Part shown: positions 36,291-42,200 of the stretch, in pieces
How the letters are laid out: every line of letters begins with the position of its first letter
Position numbering within the stretch: position 1 is the first letter of the stretch
DNA from: Lepus europaeus
Taxonomy: Eukaryota; Chordata; Mammalia; Lagomorpha; Leporidae
Length of the DNA: 64,000 bases
Direction of reading: 5' to 3'
Assembly: GCF_033115175.1 (NCBI RefSeq)
Contig: NC_084827.1
Span: 177,259,401 to 177,323,400 of the forward strand
Made by a program: the position numbers and the translations under genes
Notes under the pieces: generated by a model
Seen by the model: the letters and a program-made list of their open reading frames with translations, nothing else
Told to the model about the DNA's origin: nothing
Database searches by the model: none

Positions 36291-39200
36291 TCTTTTTAAA
36301 GGTTTGTTTATTTATTTGAAAGGCTGAGTTACAGAGAGAAAGGGAGAGACAGAGAGCAAGCTACTGGTTCACTTCCCAGATGGCCACAGCGGCCAGGGCT
36401 GAGCCAGGCTGAAGCCAGGAGCTGGACTCTTGTGCGCTGCTTTCCCAGGTGCATTAGCAGGGAGCTGGATTGAAAGTGGAGCGGCTGGAACTTGAACCAG
36501 CACCCGTATGGGATGCAGGCTCTACAGGCAGCGTTGCATCTGCTGTGCCACAGTGCCGACTCCCAGGAACTTGACTCTGAATAGTATTGTGAGAAGAGCC
36601 CTGTAGTACTGAGCTCAGATAGGTTGCTACAGAGTCAGTGCTGTTTCAGGCTGCCTTGGTGAGGTACAGGACCATACTGTGCTGCCCATTTTGTTGGCAC
36701 ATTGTTTGCTGTGTGAGGTCCACAAAGAAGGTAATTGCCATGGTGAGGACAAAGGTCAACTTCGGCAAGGGAAGGCTGACACGATGGACATCATCCCTTC
36801 CTTCCTTTGGGGAAGGGGTGGCACTCAGGATAGACAAAGTGGACTTATTTTGTGTGTGATACAATCAGGACTTGTGTGGAAGTGAAAAGGTCTCCGCACA
36901 GTTTGAAAAAATGTGCTCACAGCTAGCTGTTTCTGGAGGGAACTGCCGCCTGCCTGCCTTGGCAGTGAGGTGTCCTGTCCCACCCAGAAACGTTAGGGCA
37001 GAGTCTGAACGAGGATTCCCATGCTGCTAGATTCGGCTGAAGCAGCTCGGCAGTGAAGGAATCGAGGGGCTCCTTGGTAGCACTCTCCTAGTCCTGCTGA
37101 TCTGGAAGGCCACAGAGTGACTGTGCAGCAGCACAGCTACCACCCATTAAGCAGCGACCATGTGCGAGGCACTCCTGACGGGTTAGCATGACACTGTTAT
37201 TTAATCTTTGCAGAAATTCTTAAAGATACCTTTACAGGTAAGTTATGTGAGTGTTAGCCCTGTTTTATAAATCAGGAACAGAGGCTGCGAATGGTTAAGG
37301 AGCTCGTCAAGGTCACACAGCCAGCAGGTTTCAGTCGGGTTTCAAACCCACCTCTAGCTCTGACGACTGTGTGTTTGCTCTGACACCACATTGCTTGTAT
37401 TTTGCATTTGATTTCTCTACAAATGTATCCGTGGATTGCCAGATTACAGTTGTATCTTCAGTGTGTGTCCATCACAACGCCTGGGTATGTCATGACACTT
37501 AATACTGATCGAATTTAAGGAGAGAATAAGTTCCCCAGTTACTTTGGTTTTAGGCAAGTAAATGTTTGTCAACATAACATTTAGTTAGATTAAATACACA
37601 TGGTGTGTGTTTGACACTGTGCTACTTCAGTTAACGTAGTGGACTGTGGTGATGGTATCTTTTCAGTTCTGGGGGTAGATGAAAGAATATTTCACAAGGT
37701 AGTAGCTGCATATCTTTCACGTTTCTGTCATGGTGTCTGTATTGGGGTGACTATATATTAAAAACTAAAACTGATATTTCATGTGTGTGCATCTGTTTCA
37801 TTATTTCTTGGTTGCTCTTTGTCTTCTTCTCTCCCATATTGCAGTTCCCACATTTGTTTCTTTTCTAAAAGAAGTAGAGTCTCCTTATGAAGTCCACGAT
37901 TATATCAGGGCCTACTTAGGGGATACTTCTGAAGCCAAGGAGTTTGCCAAGCAGTTCCTTGAGCGCCGTGCCAAACAGAAAGCCAGCCAGCAGCGCCAGC
38001 AGCAGCAGCAGCCGCCGCAGCCACAGCCACAGCAGCCGCCGCCGCCGCCGCAGGTATGAAGTAGCCCGGGGTATCCAGCACTGCTGTGAGTGCTGAGCTT
38101 TTTAGTTCGGAGAACTGGAAATGCAGACTGACCATGTGTGTACAGCCTGTGGTGATGAAGCTTCAGAATGTACTGAATTCCTGGACTTACATTACATGTC
38201 TGGAGGCCTTTGTGAATCTCCCAAATAGCAAATGTAATCATTTATTCTCTGCTAGTCATGCCAGTAGCATTTTTCTTTTTCTATTTTATTTATTTATTTA
38301 TTTTTTGACAGGCAGAGTGGACAGTGAGAGAGAGCGGGACAGAGAGAAAGGTCTTCCTTTTCCGTTGGTTCACCCCTCAGTGGCCGCCGTGGCCGGCGCA
38401 CCACGCTGATCCGAGGGCAGGAGCCAGGTGCCTCTCCTGGTCTCCCATGCGGGTGCAGGGCCCAAGGATTTGGGCCATCCTCCACTGCATTCCTGGGCCA
38501 CAGCAGAGAGCTGGCCTGGAAGAGGGGCAACTGGGACAGAATCCGGCGCCCCGACCAGGACTAGAACCTGGTGTGCCGGCGCCGCAGGCGGAGGATTAGC
38601 CTGTTGAGCCGCGGCACCGGCCAGTAGCATTTTTCTTAATTCATATGTATGTCTTTGTGAGATTGCAGATTCTAGCATCACAGACCCGTAAGTGCTTTTG
38701 AGAGGTTCCTCCCCAGGTGCACGCAATAGGTGGAGCGGGGCGCTCCAGCCGTGTCTCCCACATGGGTGGCAGGAGCCCAGGGCTCAGGCTTCCCCACTGC
38801 CTTCCAGGGTCTATGTTGGTAGGAAGGTGGAATTAGGAGCTAGAGCCAGGCACCAAATCTAGGCATGCCAGTAAAGGATGTGGCCTCGCAGCGCCGGTCC
38901 TGACCACTAGGCTGCACACCAGCCTGGAGGACCATTTCACAGGGAAGTCACTAATAAAAATCAACTCAAAAATATGAAAAACTTGACACTAAATTAAAAA
39001 AAAAAAAACCCTACCTGTTCACAGTGGGGTTGACTCTCTCCCGTGAGAGCCGAGACAGGAAGGAAGAGCATTTCCTTTTTGCTCCAGCTGGGGCCGTGTG
39101 CTCGAGCCCCTCGGGTTTGCAGCTGCACTCTTCAAGTGCATGTCCAGAATGACCCTGGCCTCAATGGCTGGGGCAGAGCCCGGGGCTTGGAACTCCATCC

Positions 39201-42200
39201 AGATCCCCATGTGGACGGCAGGGCCCTGAGTCCTCGGCCGTCTGGCACTGCTTTCCCAGGTGTGTCAGCAATGAGCTGGGTGGCAGGTGGAGCAGCTGTG
39301 CTCGAGCCAGTGCTCTTAAAGGATGCCTGCACCACGGGCGTCACTTAACCCACTGTGCTACAATGCCAGTCCCCCATGATCCTTCTGCTAGACGTGAGTG
39401 TGTGTTGTAGCACACTCTTGGGGGAGTGGATGGACCTGTAAAGTACAAGGCTTTGAAGTCCAGCTGAGCGGATGGGCTGACAGGGATAAACTGAAGGAAG
39501 ATGAAGGATGTAGAGACTGGAGTAACACTAAGAAACATAGTATAAGGACGTAAAGGAGAAGGCATTGTATTGCAATACAGATGGCACCTAGCCTTTGTGA
39601 CATGGCTTCCTCCGCAGGTGGGAACTGGAAGGTGGAAGCCCAGGCAGTGTTCACACACATCCCTAGCCCCATACCTCTTCACACACCCATGGACCAGGCT
39701 CATCCTGATCCTTGCTTTTTACACACCTCCGCCACTGCTACCACTCTTGCTGTCAACTGATCATTGAAATACATCCCACTTTAAAATAAATAGGTCTCCT
39801 CTGAGCACCAAGTAAGTGCAAAGGGCTAGTACACTATTAGAGTATGGACAGTAGTTTGAGGTCAGAAAACTTCTGAGATTGCCGAGAGCAGTCATGTACA
39901 TGACTTTGACCTTGAGTGGTAATATGCTGCGAGCTAATCTGGAGTCTGCCCTCTCTGTCCTGGGCACAGAGAACAGAGCCTTCTGTGGGGATAGGGGAGT
40001 GTGCACCTTGTGGAGCAGAGCTTTGTTCGTGATTATTCGCTGTTTCTTCCAGTACCTGCGGATGGTACAGATCCACGGATACGGAGAAGCTCCTGGAGTT
40101 ACCAGGAAGGGCTTGCTGGAGGCATTGAGCTTAAGTGGGATGTCTGAACCTGTAGCAGGGGCTGGCGGCTGTGTGGCCCGCATTATCAGAACCTGGAATG
40201 GGCTTTGTGTTTTCAAACTCATACTTGATAAAGTGAGGGCAAGTGGACTGGGGCAGGTTCGCTGTGTCATCTCTGTGCTGTCTCTTTCCACAGGACTCTG
40301 TGTGGGGGATGAACCACAGCACACTCCATTCAGTATTTCAGACCAATCAGAGCAACAGCCAACAATCCAATTTTGAGGCTGTGCAAAGCGGCAAGAAGAA
40401 GAAAAAGCAGAAGATGGTCCGAGCAGATCCCAGTTTGTTAGGTGAGCACAGTCTCAGCTGGGGTGGGGCATGCAGGTGACGGCAGTGACATCTGGGAATC
40501 CGTGGGGCCTTGTGTTTCAAGAAGGGACATAATTCCATATAAATTAACGTCGTAATAAGTTGCCGGTATTTCCTGGCAGAGCAGAGCGGCAGCTGAGCCT
40601 CACGGCTGCGGCTGAGGGACGTCACTGTGACTTCATGGTGCTCTCAGCTCTCAGGCATTGCTGCCCTGAAGGCCCTTGAGTGTTGCTGGGCATAGTGCTC
40701 ACGGAGGTCCGACAGCAGGTGCTCTTCTGTTGGGAGCAGGGCGGGAAGCCCGTCGGAGTCTCCACGCCGTGTCCTGACACGCAGGCCTGCTCTTTGCCGT
40801 GAGGCGCTGTCCCAGCTTCACAGGCGAGCGGACCAAGGCCGGAGGAGCTGGAACACTGCCAGTGTCCCGGGCCCTGTGCAGGGGAGCTGCGGCTGTAGAC
40901 AGGCTGCTCTCTTCCTTCTTCCTGTTACACACAGTGTGCTTGTCGGCCATTGAAGACCAGTGTCTCCATTTAAGGCAGCTTCCTGGATTGGGGCTTGGCA
41001 GACTGGCAGGAACGATGAAGTTTTGGGAGTAACAGCACAGGCTGCCCGTGTTTCTTAAATGGCCAGCCAGCCTCACAGACAGTAGGACTGAAATGATCTT
41101 GTTGGAGTGTCAAGCCTGCTGTCGTGAGCCGTGCCGTCTGTAGCAGGAGTGCACGGCACAGGCTCAGGTTGGGTGCTGGCCTGATCGGGGACTGCAGTAC
41201 GGTCCAGGTGGGGAGGGAGAGGAGTGAGACGGGTATTAGAAAGGTGGGGGTGGAGTTAGCTGGAGCGGAGTGGGGGAGCGAGCTGCTGGTGCTGCCTTCT
41301 GTGGAAATGGTTTCACCTGAGGAGGAGTGGGTTGGAAGGGCTCCTTGGGAGAGCGTGGGAGCCGCACCGCCCTGGGGAGCGTCCTGCTTTTCTTCGGGGG
41401 TTTCCTGCCTTGGAGGAAACCTCACCTCCCAACAGAACTGGCCTTTGGAGATGGCCAAGGCTAGGAACAGGGAGGTCTGGTGACATTCTGTTTGCTTCTG
41501 CTTGTCTTGGAAGTTAAGGAAGAATGGAAAAGTCCAAAATGTCGCTCAGTTTGGACAGAAATAAGTGACTAGGTTTCTGACTGGATTCTAGCCTAGAAAC
41601 CCTTGCTGTTTCACTTTGGGAGCTGAGGGGTAGGCTGCCTCTGCCAATGAGGTCAGCCTGTTTGGACTTAAATAATATCTCATTGGGTCTTGTCTCCACT
41701 TACAGATCTTAGGGAGAAAGGAACTTAAAAAAAAAAATTCTCCTTTACAAGGGGCAGGAGTTAGATCCTTCACGTCCTAGGGATAGTTTAAGGAATCCTT
41801 AGGTCTTAAAGGGGGAAGGAAAAAAAAATGACCGTTGTAAAGGGAGCAGAGCTGCTGAACAGATAACTTGGCGTGCTTTTCCCGTGGAGCATTTTCTGAA
41901 AGTTCCTGCTCGTCTAACTCTCACTCTGGTTCTGGTTGCTGCCTTAGACCTGCGTGCTTCCATCTGTTACGTTTCAACTGATAAGTTCCTCCTTAAGGTT
42001 TTACAGACAGAAAAATCTTCAGTCCAAGTGTCCTGTGCACACAGTGATTGAAAGAGAATTTTGCTTCTAAAACAAACCAGCAGGTGGCGTCCTGGCCTCA
42101 CTCGAGTCTCACTGTCCCTCCTCTTCCTCTAGTTTGTAGAGCTTCCAGGCGGCCACTGTGAACCAGCGGCCTGCACTTGCATGTGATAGATATACACAGG

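Noticed and set aside
40795-40870. Possible additional MIR
   Set aside because: Only a short cue (cluster of AGGCGAG...CTGGAACACTGCCAG); too weak to list.
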